From Arthrobacter crystallopoietes (GTDB lineage: Bacteria; Actinomycetota; Actinomycetes; Actinomycetales; Micrococcaceae), in contig NZ_CP018863.1 in the NCBI RefSeq assembly GCF_002849715.1, forward strand, positions 3,224,001 through 3,288,000: DNA of 64,000 bases. The letters are read 5' to 3'. Numbering within the stretch: the stretch's first letter is position 1; the number at the start of each line of letters is the position of its first letter. The notes below the pieces were generated by a model. It saw only the letters and a list, made by a program, of their open reading frames with translations, was not told where the DNA came from and made no database searches. The translations under genes were made by a program, and so were the position numbers. Shown here in pieces: positions 8,800 through 16,805 of this stretch.

Positions 8800-9848
8800 T
8801 TGGCGTCCTGGATCTGCTTGTAGAGTTCGCCCCAGGAAACCTCGCTCGGCAGCATCTGGCGGGAGCGTTCGGCAAAGACTTCGCGGTCGACGTCCTCATT
8901 GACCTTGATACCGTCGCCCTTCTTCCACTTTTCGAGAGTTTCCTTCTCTTCTGTCTCGACACACTCGCGGACCTTGTCGGAGGCGACATCCATAGCGGAA
9001 TCGAGGGCTGCCCTTTGGTCCTCAGGCAGAGAGTCGTAGAGGGCAGAACCGGTCACGATGTTGATGCCCTGAATCATGTGGCCGGTCAGGTTGATGTAGT
9101 CCTGGACCTCGTTGAGCTTTGCGGAGGCGATCGTGGGGATCGGGTTTTCCTGCGCGTCGATGACTCCCTGCTGCAGGGCGAGGTAAACCTCATCAAGGGC
9201 CATCGGGGTGGCTGTTCCGCCCATGATCTTGGTATTGGTTAGATAGAGCGGGGCATCAGGCGTGCGGATCTTGACGCCCTGCATATCTTCGGGCCCGTGG
9301 ATTTCCTTGTTCGAGGTCACGTGCCGGGTGCCGTAGTACCAGCCCGAGAGAACCTTGATCCCCGTTTCTTCCTTCATGTCGTTGTAGACCTGTTCCATGA
9401 CCGGCCCTTCAATGGTTTCCACGAAATGGTCCACGTCATCGAAGAGGTAGGCTCCGTCCAGGACGGCGGCGGGCTCATGCCAGACGCCGAGGAAGGACGG
9501 CCCGGCGATGGCCATGTCCAGGCCACCGGTGGCGACCTGTTCCAATGATTCGGCTTCACTGCCGAGCTGGGCTGCCGGGTAGCTTTCGACGGTGATACCG
9601 CTGCCTTCCAGCTCCTCCTTAAGCGTGGCGATGCCACATTTTTCAACAGGATGCCCAGCCTCATATACATGGGCAAGCCGCAGCGCCCTGTCGCTGTTTC
9701 CTCCCGCACCGCCGGTGCCGTCTGCCTGTACGGGACCGCCCACGCCGCAACCGGCGAGCATGGTTGTTGCAGCGGCTGCGACGGATAGGGTCAGGACCTT
9801 GGCCATGCGGCGGCCGCGGCGGGAAACGCTCTGCTTTGAATCCAACAT
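8796..9848 (-). CDS. TRAP transporter substrate-binding lipoprotein (DctP-like)
   Basis: A 350-residue extracytoplasmic solute receptor. It opens with basic residues, a hydrophobic stretch and a lipobox (MLAGC), so it is probably anchored to the membrane as a lipoprotein. The body has DctP features: LRLAHVYEAGHPV, the GIKVLSGWYYGTRHVTS core, and the KIRTPDAPLY segment that contains the carboxylate-binding Arg of the family. The start at 9848 follows aaggagaaccaacg; the in-frame ATG 36 bp upstream has no such site. It is the first gene of the TRAP and sugar-acid operon. Confidence 0.9.
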   Translation of the reverse strand: MLDSKQSVSRRGRRMAKVLTLSVAAAATTMLAGCGVGGPVQADGTGGAGGNSDRALRLAHVYEAGHPVEKCGIATLKEELEGSGITVESYPAAQLGSEAESLEQVATGGLDMAIAGPSFLGVWHEPAAVLDGAYLFDDVDHFVETIEGPVMEQVYNDMKEETGIKVLSGWYYGTRHVTSNKEIHGPEDMQGVKIRTPDAPLYLTNTKIMGGTATPMALDEVYLALQQGVIDAQENPIPTIASAKLNEVQDYINLTGHMIQGINIVTGSALYDSLPEDQRAALDSAMDVASDKVRECVETEEKETLEKWKKGDGIKVNEDVDREVFAERSRQMLPSEVSWGELYKQIQDAK

Positions 9849-9910
9849 CGTTGGTTCTCCTTGAACTGGTTGTGACCTTTGCATTCGGTCTTGTGCGGTA
9901 ATAGGGGTAT

Positions 9911-10984
9911 TCAGGCGGGCTGCTCGGCCGGAACGATTGCCAGGCGCTCAGCGAGCTGATTGAGGAGGAGGGTAGTGGAAGCGGCCAAGGTCACCGTCTC
10001 CTGGTTCTGGTGCCCCTTGGCATATTCGATGTCTCCTGGTGCATGAACCACGGCTTCATTGACGCCCGATTCCCGGATCCGGCTTTGGAGCCGGGACACG
10101 CGCTCTTCGGTGTGCTGCCGGCCGGTGAAGGCTTCTGTATCCAGAGCAATCAGCAGGTGCCCAGTGTTCATGCGGGAGCCGGGGTTGGACCAGATATCCT
10201 CGGTCTCGTGCGCGAACGTGCCCGTGCCAAGAGACGCAGCAATGGCCTCGAGCAGGGCTGAGATACCCGAACCCTTGTGGCCGCCGAAAGGTATGAGCGC
10301 CCCAGCCATGGCCTGCAAAGGATCCGTGGTGGGATTGCCCTGCGCGTCCACTGCCCAGCCCCGAGGGATGGAAGTTCCCTCGTTCTTAGCTGCAATGACC
10401 TTTCCGTAGGCGCCCGTGCTGGTCGCCATATCCGCGGTCAGGGGATGTCCGTCGGCGCTGGGGGCCGCGATGGTGAGCGGGTTGGTTCCAAACACTTTGG
10501 CGACGCCGCCATACGGCGCCACTGTTGGGCCGGTTGTGGAGGTCAGAATGGCGATGAACCCCTGGGCGGCCATTAGATCGGACCAGAAGATGCCGGCACC
10601 GTAGTGACTGCTGTTCTGGACCGCGACGGCGGCCACGCCCCGATCAGGAGCATGCTCCCGTGCGTAGTCTGTTGCCGCCCGCATTGACACTTGTCCCAGT
10701 GCGCCATCGGCGTCCAGCAGTGCAGCGGAGCCTGAGTCTTTCAGCCAGTGCATGTTCGGGCGCGGGTTGATGCCACCCTGCTCGATGGCGGAAATGTACA
10801 ACGGCAGTCGCAGAAGGCCATGGGAGTTGATTCCCCGAACATCCGCTTCAACAAGCGACTCAGCCGTAAGATCGGCGTCGGCGGTAGGCACCCCGACGCT
10901 CTGGAGTGCCTTCGAAGAAAAGCGAACAAGGTCGTGTGTGGAGTAAGTCTGCAGTTCCAAAATGTGTTCCCCGTTACTGTTCAT
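9911..10984 (-). CDS. Malate/L-lactate dehydrogenase family (LDH2/COG2055) oxidoreductase
   Basis: A 357-residue NAD(P)-dependent dehydrogenase of the malate/L-sulfolactate/ureidoglycolate type. Visible markers are EADVRGINSHG with the family His, VAVQNSSHYGAG, TTGPTVAPYGG, GTNPLTIAAP and FGGHKGSG. Members oxidise or reduce 2-hydroxy/2-keto acids, so it may handle the lactate or glycolate released by the aldolytic branch, or a keto sugar acid. The start codon lies inside the inverted repeat at 10981-11010, and no clear ribosome site precedes it. It lies 62 bp upstream of the TRAP operon on the same strand and may be its first gene. Confidence 0.82.
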   Translation of the reverse strand: MNSNGEHILELQTYSTHDLVRFSSKALQSVGVPTADADLTAESLVEADVRGINSHGLLRLPLYISAIEQGGINPRPNMHWLKDSGSAALLDADGALGQVSMRAATDYAREHAPDRGVAAVAVQNSSHYGAGIFWSDLMAAQGFIAILTSTTGPTVAPYGGVAKVFGTNPLTIAAPSADGHPLTADMATSTGAYGKVIAAKNEGTSIPRGWAVDAQGNPTTDPLQAMAGALIPFGGHKGSGISALLEAIAASLGTGTFAHETEDIWSNPGSRMNTGHLLIALDTEAFTGRQHTEERVSRLQSRIRESGVNEAVVHAPGDIEYAKGHQNQETVTLAASTTLLLNQLAERLAIVPAEQPA

Positions 10985-11010
10985 ATAGGATTGATGAAAA
11001 CCCTATATGA
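10981..11010. promoter_or_regulatory. Candidate operator for the divergent GntR regulator
   Basis: A perfect 9-bp inverted repeat, TCATATAGG (10981-10989) and CCTATATGA (11002-11010), has a 12-bp spacer. It lies between the divergent dehydrogenase and GntR genes and covers the start codon of the former. GntR/FadR-type proteins bind such palindromes, so the regulator at 11109 is the likely partner. Confidence 0.6.
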
Positions 11011-11108
11011 TTAATCGCACATTGCAAATGGTTTCTTCTGATGGGTTTGAACCGACCGCTCGCACCCAATGGGCGGCCAGAGACTACCCTTCTAGGGGGA
11101 CGAAAGGT

Positions 11109-11849
11109 GTGGAAGTGGCAGAGTCGCCGGAACAGAGCAAGACAAAGTTGTCGACGGGTGAGGTGTACGAAGAACTGCGCGCCCAAATCCTGGAGAACAG
11201 AATTCCACCCGGGACACGGGTCAACATCGAGGCGGTCTCTCGGCAACTGGGTGTCTCGCCGACTCCGGTGCGAGAAGCCTTGCATCGCTTGCAGGGCGAT
11301 AACCTGGTTGTGGCTACGTCCGGCCGGGGATACAGCACGACAACACTGCTGGACCTGTCCGCGCTGCGTGACTTGTTCGAGTTTCGGCTGCTTGTGGAGC
11401 CATGGGCTGCTCGTTCAGCCGCCGTGGACCGCTTGGAAAATCCAGCCCGGCGTCTGGAGAAAGAACTGGACTCATTCCGCCAGCAAACGGAGTCAAATGA
11501 CGACATCCGGCAGGATCTCGTCAGTCACGACACTCGTTTTCACGACCTCATCCTGTCGGCAACCGGCAACGATGTGGTTCTCAACGCTTACACCCAAACT
11601 CACTGCCATTTGCATATTTTCCGGCTCTATCCGGCAGATATCGGCGGTGCAATTACTTTGGAAGAGCACCGGCAGGTGTGGCGCGCCATTCGCGACTGCG
11701 ATCCCGAGCGGGCGGAGGAAGCAATGCAAGAGCATCTCACCGGCGCCTATATGCGCTTCGCCCAAGCTTTCGAGGACAGCGACGCAGCCCCGGCGCTCAG
11801 GCCGGCAGGCTCTGCCCTGACACACGTCCCTGCTCAGCAGCAAGCGTGA
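11109..11849 (+). CDS. GntR-family (FadR/FCD) transcriptional regulator
   Basis: A 246-residue regulator. An N-terminal winged helix-turn-helix (about residues 17-75, with VSRQLGVSPTPVREALHRL) precedes an all-helical FCD ligand domain with its metal-type His pattern (HDTRFHDLIL, later EEHRQVWRAI and MQEHL). A GTG at 11109 follows agggggacgaaag with good spacing. An ATG at 11007 is in frame but overlaps the candidate operator and lacks a site. FCD regulators of sugar-acid operons usually respond to an acid intermediate. It is divergent from the dehydrogenase and TRAP operon and is probably its regulator. Confidence 0.85.
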   Translation: MEVAESPEQSKTKLSTGEVYEELRAQILENRIPPGTRVNIEAVSRQLGVSPTPVREALHRLQGDNLVVATSGRGYSTTTLLDLSALRDLFEFRLLVEPWAARSAAVDRLENPARRLEKELDSFRQQTESNDDIRQDLVSHDTRFHDLILSATGNDVVLNAYTQTHCHLHIFRLYPADIGGAITLEEHRQVWRAIRDCDPERAEEAMQEHLTGAYMRFAQAFEDSDAAPALRPAGSALTHVPAQQQA

Positions 11850-11931
11850 AGATGAAAATCTCTACACCGGTTCGTGCCGGAACTTCAGCACGACTATCTA
11901 CAGAAAACGATCACCTGCGGGAGGACGCTTC

Positions 11932-12891
11932 ATGAGCTCAACAGCTGGCCCTATCAAGACCATCACATTCCCTGACCGGGAACTGCTCGAAGCTGTCCAG
12001 CCCCTGCCTGACGGGATTCGTGCAACGGTTTGGGACTTTCGAGACGATCCTGTTGACGTGGACCTCGCCGAGGTCGACGCCGTTGTGCTGCCGTACTTGA
12101 ACGCGCAGACAGTGCTGGGCTCACTGAGTAGGGCTGGAAATCTAAAGTTTGTCCAGGCACAGACCACCGGAATCGACGGCGTCCGTGAGGCGGTGGGTGC
12201 GAACGTAACCGTGGCCAGCGCGGCTGGGGTGCATGCCGCCTCCACCGCAGAACTCGCAGTCGGTCTAGTGCTGGCGTCGCTGCGTGGCATCGACAAGGCA
12301 GCGCAGGACCAGCTTGAGGGCAGATGGCGTCACGAACGGCGTCTGTCTCTGGCCGATCGGCGGGTTCTCCTCGTGGGGGTTGGCGGGATCGGTGCGGAGA
12401 TCTCGAAGCGCCTGATCCCTTTCGATGTCGAGCTCACCCGTGTCGGCTCCCAGGCCCGCGACGACAACGAAGGCCACGTACACAGCAAGGACGAACTGAT
12501 CCAGCTGGCCGCAAATACCGACGTTTTGATCGTCATCACGCCCCTCACCGAAGGGACCCGTGGGCTAATCGGACGAGAAGTGCTGGCCGCGCTCCCGGAT
12601 GGAGCGCTGTTGGTCAACGTGGCGCGTGGCGGTGTCGTCGATTCCGAGGCCCTGACCGCAGAGGTGGTTTCCGGGCGGATCAGCTGCGCCATAGACGTCT
12701 TCGATCCAGAACCGATTCCTGCGACCCACCCGCTATGGCAGGCAGAAAATGCCCTCATCACCCCGCACGTCGGCGGCGACACATCCGCATTCTTTCCGCG
12801 GATCGTGCATCTGCTCAAGCGCCAACTGGACGCGCTCGGCACTGGCTCCGAACCGGAGAACCTCGTCCAGCAGGGGACAGACCTGTCCTGA
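11932..12891 (+). CDS. D-isomer-specific 2-hydroxyacid dehydrogenase
   Basis: A 319-residue NAD(P)-dependent dehydrogenase with the D-2-hydroxyacid dehydrogenase fold. GVGGIG (149-154) is the dinucleotide loop; R232 in NVARGG, E260 in DPEP and H279 in TPHVGG form the catalytic set. A gggaggacgcttc site precedes the ATG. It lies 82 bp after the GntR gene on the same strand and may be cotranscribed. A role in reducing or oxidising a 2-keto/2-hydroxy acid from the sugar-acid pathway is likely, but the substrate cannot be read from sequence. Confidence 0.87.
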   Translation: MSSTAGPIKTITFPDRELLEAVQPLPDGIRATVWDFRDDPVDVDLAEVDAVVLPYLNAQTVLGSLSRAGNLKFVQAQTTGIDGVREAVGANVTVASAAGVHAASTAELAVGLVLASLRGIDKAAQDQLEGRWRHERRLSLADRRVLLVGVGGIGAEISKRLIPFDVELTRVGSQARDDNEGHVHSKDELIQLAANTDVLIVITPLTEGTRGLIGREVLAALPDGALLVNVARGGVVDSEALTAEVVSGRISCAIDVFDPEPIPATHPLWQAENALITPHVGGDTSAFFPRIVHLLKRQLDALGTGSEPENLVQQGTDLS

Positions 12892-12914
12892 CGCCGCTGT
12901 TGCAGCGGGCAGTC

Positions 12915-12955
12915 GGAGGCCACGGAGATCCCGCTGCACAACCTGCTGATGTAGC
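12915..12955 (+). pseudogene. 3' remnant of an ABM-like gene (copy of 1106-1146)
   Basis: These 41 bp match the 3' end of the gene at 850-1146 at 40 of 41 positions, through the TAG stop. No upstream part of that gene is present; the preceding sequence is the end of the hydroxyacid dehydrogenase gene. It is best read as the stump of a second copy left by recombination, insertion or deletion. Confidence 0.7.
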
Positions 12956-12970
12956 CGGGCCAGAACCCAA

Positions 12971-13002
12971 GGCGGCGCCCGGCATCAAAGCCGAGCGCCG
13001 CC
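12971..13002. terminator. Hairpin terminator between convergent genes
   Basis: ggcggcgcccggc (12971-12983) pairs with gccgagcgccgcc (12990-13002), with one G-U pair and a 6-nt loop. On the plus strand the tail is gtcgtaattt. It serves the end of the plus-strand dehydrogenase unit and the minus-strand ABC gene. Confidence 0.6.
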
Positions 13003-13022
13003 GTCGTAATTTCCCTTTGCAC

Positions 13023-14576
13023 TTACCCGATGACTGGAGTCTGTGCAGTGACGGGAACATCCGATACGGACTGGACGAATCGCTTGATCCGAGGCTCTGC
13101 GTCCGGACCGAAAAGCGACTCCGGCGGACCCTGCTTCACCACGTTCCCGTCCTCCATGAAAACCACCCAGTCCGCAACGTCGCGGGCTAGCTTCATCTCG
13201 TGTGTCACGATCACCATGGTCATGCCGTCCCGGGCTAGTTCGGCGATGACCGCAAGGACTTCTGCCACTAGTTCAGGGTCCAACGCCGAAGTTGGCTCGT
13301 CGAACAACATGACCGATGGCTTCATGGCCAGAGCGCGGGCGATAGCAATTCTCTGCTGCTGGCCACCCGAGAGCTGGTGCGGGTACTTCTTGGCATGTGC
13401 TGCCATGCCAACCTTGCGGAGAAGCTCCATGCCGAATGTTTCGGCTTCGGCTGCCGTCATGAGGTGCAGTTGGACGGGTGCCAGGGTGACGTTCTCCAGC
13501 ACTGTCTTGTGGGGGAAGAGGTTGAATCTCTGGAACACCATTCCGATGTTGCGGCGCTGCAAAGAAATGTCACGGTCGGAGAGGGCAACAACGCGTCCTT
13601 GGGGACCGGCTTTGCAGCCGACAGTCTGGCCGTTGATTTCGATGCTTCCGCCGTCGGCCGGTTCCAGATGGTTCAAGGTACGTACCAAGGTGGTTTTGCC
13701 GGAACCTGACGGGCCGATAACCACAACCACCTCGCCTGCGTGGACGTCCATGTCCACACCCTTCAAGACCTGGTTCCCGTGGAAAGACTTGGTGACGCCC
13801 TGAGCCTTGACCAGCTTCTCGCCCTCGTGTGGACGGCGCTCGCGACCGCGGACCACCGTTCCCTGGATAGCCACATCGCCATCTCCATGCAGAGCGGGAC
13901 GGCGGCGGTTCACGTCAAGCCTGCGCTCGAGTAGATCCCGCAACCGGTCGAAAATAGTGACCAGCAGGACGTAGAAGATAGCGACGGCGAACAGCGTTTC
14001 CAAGACCATGAAGTTCTGCGTATACAGCCGCTGACCGACAAGAAGGATCTCCTCAAGCGAGATGACACTTGCCAATGAAGTCAGTTTCAGAATTGAGACG
14101 AACTCATTACCCAGGGCAGGCAGCGCGATACGGAATGCCTGCGGGATAACCACCTGGCGCTGCACCCGTCCGTACGGCAGTCCCAGCGCCCGCGCCGCTT
14201 CCCGTTGGTCAGTGGAAACGGACAGCAGGCCACCTCGGTGAATTTCGGCCATGTAGGCCGCTTCGCTGAGGACCAGGGCGATCAACGCGGCATTGAATGA
14301 TGAACCGAGGACCACCTGCGTTGCGGGAAAGACCTGCGGGATGTTGTAGGCGAACACCAACAGGACCAGCAGCGGCAGGCTACGGAACAGCCAGACATAG
14401 GCACCGGCTGCGGTGGAAAGGACCCTGGACCGGGATTCTTTCATTAGCGCCAGGCCGATGCCGGCGATGTTGGCGATGACCCAAGACAGCAGGCTGAGTG
14501 CGACGACGAGGCCGGCTGCCCGCCACAGGTCAGGGTTTGCAAAGAGCGAGAATGTGTATGCCCAGTCGAACGTCAT
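13023..14576 (-). CDS. Polar amino-acid ABC transporter, fused permease-ATPase
   Basis: A 517-residue single-chain fusion. Residues 1-220 form a HisM/GlnP-type permease with five hydrophobic segments and an EAA loop at about 126-147 (EAARALGLPYGR). Residues 255-517 form an ABC ATPase with Walker A GPSGSGKTT (288-296), signature LSGGQQQR, Walker B VMLFDEP and a switch His in VIVTHEM. Most amino-acid importers encode these separately. It starts 2 bp after the binding-protein stop and is the last gene of the M20, binding protein and transporter unit. The likely substrate is a polar nitrogenous acid related to the pathway next door. Confidence 0.88.
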   Translation of the reverse strand: MTFDWAYTFSLFANPDLWRAAGLVVALSLLSWVIANIAGIGLALMKESRSRVLSTAAGAYVWLFRSLPLLVLLVFAYNIPQVFPATQVVLGSSFNAALIALVLSEAAYMAEIHRGGLLSVSTDQREAARALGLPYGRVQRQVVIPQAFRIALPALGNEFVSILKLTSLASVISLEEILLVGQRLYTQNFMVLETLFAVAIFYVLLVTIFDRLRDLLERRLDVNRRRPALHGDGDVAIQGTVVRGRERRPHEGEKLVKAQGVTKSFHGNQVLKGVDMDVHAGEVVVVIGPSGSGKTTLVRTLNHLEPADGGSIEINGQTVGCKAGPQGRVVALSDRDISLQRRNIGMVFQRFNLFPHKTVLENVTLAPVQLHLMTAAEAETFGMELLRKVGMAAHAKKYPHQLSGGQQQRIAIARALAMKPSVMLFDEPTSALDPELVAEVLAVIAELARDGMTMVIVTHEMKLARDVADWVVFMEDGNVVKQGPPESLFGPDAEPRIKRFVQSVSDVPVTAQTPVIG

Positions 14577-14578
14577 GA

Positions 14579-15463
14579 TTATCCCTGCTTCAGCGAATCT
14601 TCGAGGACTTGCGGGTCGACGGGCTCAAGGTTGTATTCCTGGAGGAGCTCATCGTAGGTGCCGGACTCCTTCATGGCTTCGATGCCGGTCTCGAGTGCTT
14701 TCTGCATCTCGCTATTGCCCTTTTGCACGGCCAGCCCGACGGCGATCGGATAGATCAATTCAGTACTGGTGATCGTCGCCCGTTCGTTTGACTTTTCCAC
14801 CACGGTCTTCGCTACTGCGGCATCTGTCATCTGCGCATCCACCTGACCTGCGAGCAGTGCTTGGGTTGCTTCGGGATCCGTCGGGAATTCCTTCACGTTG
14901 ATGACGGGCTTCCCTGCTTCCTTGCACTTGTCACTTTCGGTGGAAGGAAGCAGTTTGGCGATCACTGTGGCCGTGATGACGCTGACCGTCTTGCCACAGA
15001 GATCTTGGGCCGTAACTAGTGGTTCCTCGCCTTGCGGCGCCAGGATGGAATTTCCTGTCTGGAAATACGGCACGAAGTCCACTTCCTTGTCCCGGCCGGC
15101 GGAGATGTACAAGGTGGAGGCGATCACGTCATAGCGATCTGCCTTGATGCCAGCGACGATCTGGGCAAAGCGGGTATCGGTGAATTTGGGCTCCAGCCCC
15201 AGTTCTGCGGACAGTGCGTTCATAAAGTCGACATCAAAGCCGGCCGGTTTGCCGTCTACGAGCATGTCGTAGGGCGGGTAAGTCAGATCGACCCCGACAT
15301 TGAGTTGGCCCGGCGTATTGGTTTCGACGCTGCTGGTGCCGGCCGCGGGCGCTGCACTGTTTTCACCTTCCGCGGCGGTGCTGCCACCACCGCAACCGGA
15401 GACGAGCAGAGCAAGGGTTGTTGCACCACCGAGGAGACCGGCGAGCTTAGCTGACTTTTTCAT
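14579..15463 (-). CDS. Amino-acid ABC transporter substrate-binding lipoprotein
   Basis: A 294-residue family-3 solute-binding protein. It begins with a signal peptide and lipobox (LLVSGC), then a Gly/Ser/Ala-rich linker to about residue 50, then the two-lobed receptor: VGVDLTYPPYDM, AGFDVDFMNAL and DRYDVIASTLYIS. It delivers substrate to the fused transporter encoded 2 bp downstream. Polar amino acids or N-substituted amino acids are typical ligands. It follows the M20 hydrolase by 81 bp, suggesting import and hydrolysis of the same class of compound. Confidence 0.88.
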   Translation of the reverse strand: MKKSAKLAGLLGGATTLALLVSGCGGGSTAAEGENSAAPAAGTSSVETNTPGQLNVGVDLTYPPYDMLVDGKPAGFDVDFMNALSAELGLEPKFTDTRFAQIVAGIKADRYDVIASTLYISAGRDKEVDFVPYFQTGNSILAPQGEEPLVTAQDLCGKTVSVITATVIAKLLPSTESDKCKEAGKPVINVKEFPTDPEATQALLAGQVDAQMTDAAVAKTVVEKSNERATITSTELIYPIAVGLAVQKGNSEMQKALETGIEAMKESGTYDELLQEYNLEPVDPQVLEDSLKQG

Positions 15464-15544
15464 GGAAGAACCTTTCTCGGAACTACTCGGAGATATGCGT
15501 TTCGGTGCTGTTGGTGCTGTTGTCGCCGCGGTGGAGATCTTGCC

Positions 15545-16690
15545 TCAGCGGCACCAGCTGTGGACTGCGTTGTCATAGATTTCTATAATTTGGCGGTACT
15601 TTGCGAGCTCAACCCACTCATCCGCCCAGCTGTAGGGGGGTGTCCCTGGTCCTACATTCACCGAGGGAATTCCGAATTGCTTCAGGGGCACCATGTCCGT
15701 CCAGAACTGGATACCTTGGTAGACCGGCGAGATTCCGGCCTCCTGCACTGCTTTCGCGACAGTCCTGGAGATAGGGGAGTTCTTGTCAATTTCGTAGGGT
15801 AACCGGGGTCCGCTGAGCCAATGGTCACTGAATTCTACGATGGCTTCGATACGAGGATCGGAAGCCTTGAGCTCGCTGACCATCTGCTCAACCTGGATCT
15901 TGACGTCGTATGGATCTTGGGAGGGCAGGAGCCTAATATCGCAGGTCATCTCGCAGCGGTCCGGCACCTGGTTGTGCTTTGTGCCGCCACGGATAGTGCC
16001 GATATTCAGGTTGGGCCCGCCGGGCAGATCCGGATGCGGTTCGTAAGGCATGACTCCTTCGAGCTTCCGCATGGCCGCCAGAATGGGCTCCATGGTTTCA
16101 ATGGCGTTCAGTCCTAGTTCCTTGGCCGAGGTGTGGGCCTGCTTGCCGAATGTCGTGATCTTCAAGTAGGCGGCGCCCCGATGAACCGTGCCAATTGTGT
16201 TGTCCGTCGGCTCACCGCAGATGGCTGCATCAGCGGTGAAGCCAGCCTCCAGTAGGGACCTTGTGCCGACCCCGCCTTCAAAATGGCAGGACACACCTTG
16301 GAATATGACGTCGCCCGCGGGGCGCTCGCCCGATGTAGCGATCCTGCGCATCACCGCCAGCGCTGCGGTCGTCGCTGCTTTCATGTCGGCGATGCCTCCG
16401 CCGTAGATGCGGCCCTCCTCGATACCGGGGTTGAACGGATCCCGCGTCCAATCGGGGGACATTTCATAAATGTCTAAATGGCCGTTGAGGATCAATGACC
16501 TTCCCTTGCCGGTTCCCCGGATGCGGCCGCCAACACTGGGACGCCCCGGCATGGAGTCGACCAGCTCTACGTCGTCGACTCCCCAGGACTCCATCTGGCT
16601 ACCCATGTACTGGGCCAGTTCCTTCTCCTTGCCCCATGTCGAGTCAATGGAGAGTGTGTCGAAAAGCAGCGCGAGCTCGGGATCATTCAT
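15545..16690 (-). CDS. M20 family (ArgE/DapE-type) hydrolase with altered active-site motifs
   Basis: A 381-residue M20-fold protein. Conserved are H71/D73 (GHLD), D102 (GIADMK), E160 (CGEPT) and the dimer-interface GKQAHTS. By eye, the usual catalytic and bridging Glu pair is replaced: the region reads CHFEGGVGT (135-143) where the family has DEE.GG.GT. The C-terminal metal His also appears to be Ser or Trp (GPGTPPYSWADE, about 345-357). It may therefore use different metal chemistry or a different reaction. It is the first gene of the minus-strand transport unit and is divergent from the LysR gene. An amide or amidine substrate is the inference. Confidence 0.78.
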   Translation of the reverse strand: MNDPELALLFDTLSIDSTWGKEKELAQYMGSQMESWGVDDVELVDSMPGRPSVGGRIRGTGKGRSLILNGHLDIYEMSPDWTRDPFNPGIEEGRIYGGGIADMKAATTAALAVMRRIATSGERPAGDVIFQGVSCHFEGGVGTRSLLEAGFTADAAICGEPTDNTIGTVHRGAAYLKITTFGKQAHTSAKELGLNAIETMEPILAAMRKLEGVMPYEPHPDLPGGPNLNIGTIRGGTKHNQVPDRCEMTCDIRLLPSQDPYDVKIQVEQMVSELKASDPRIEAIVEFSDHWLSGPRLPYEIDKNSPISRTVAKAVQEAGISPVYQGIQFWTDMVPLKQFGIPSVNVGPGTPPYSWADEWVELAKYRQIIEIYDNAVHSWCR

Positions 16691-16781
16691 CTTTGCTCCT
16701 TGGAGAATCTGTGAGGCGTTCAGTGATTACAACGACTATGCAGTGCGCAGTGCATCGTGTAAAACAGATGTATTCGAAGAA

Positions 16782-16805
16782 GGGTTTCGGTTTAATCGAT
16801 GTCTA
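16782..16805 (+). promoter_or_regulatory. Repeated element, copy 1 (LysR gene start)
   Basis: This 24-bp segment containing gtttcggttt..tcgatg matches 17747-17770 at about 20 of 24 positions. It spans the LysR start codon and lies between the divergent M20 and LysR genes, so it may be an autoregulatory LysR site. Confidence 0.4.
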
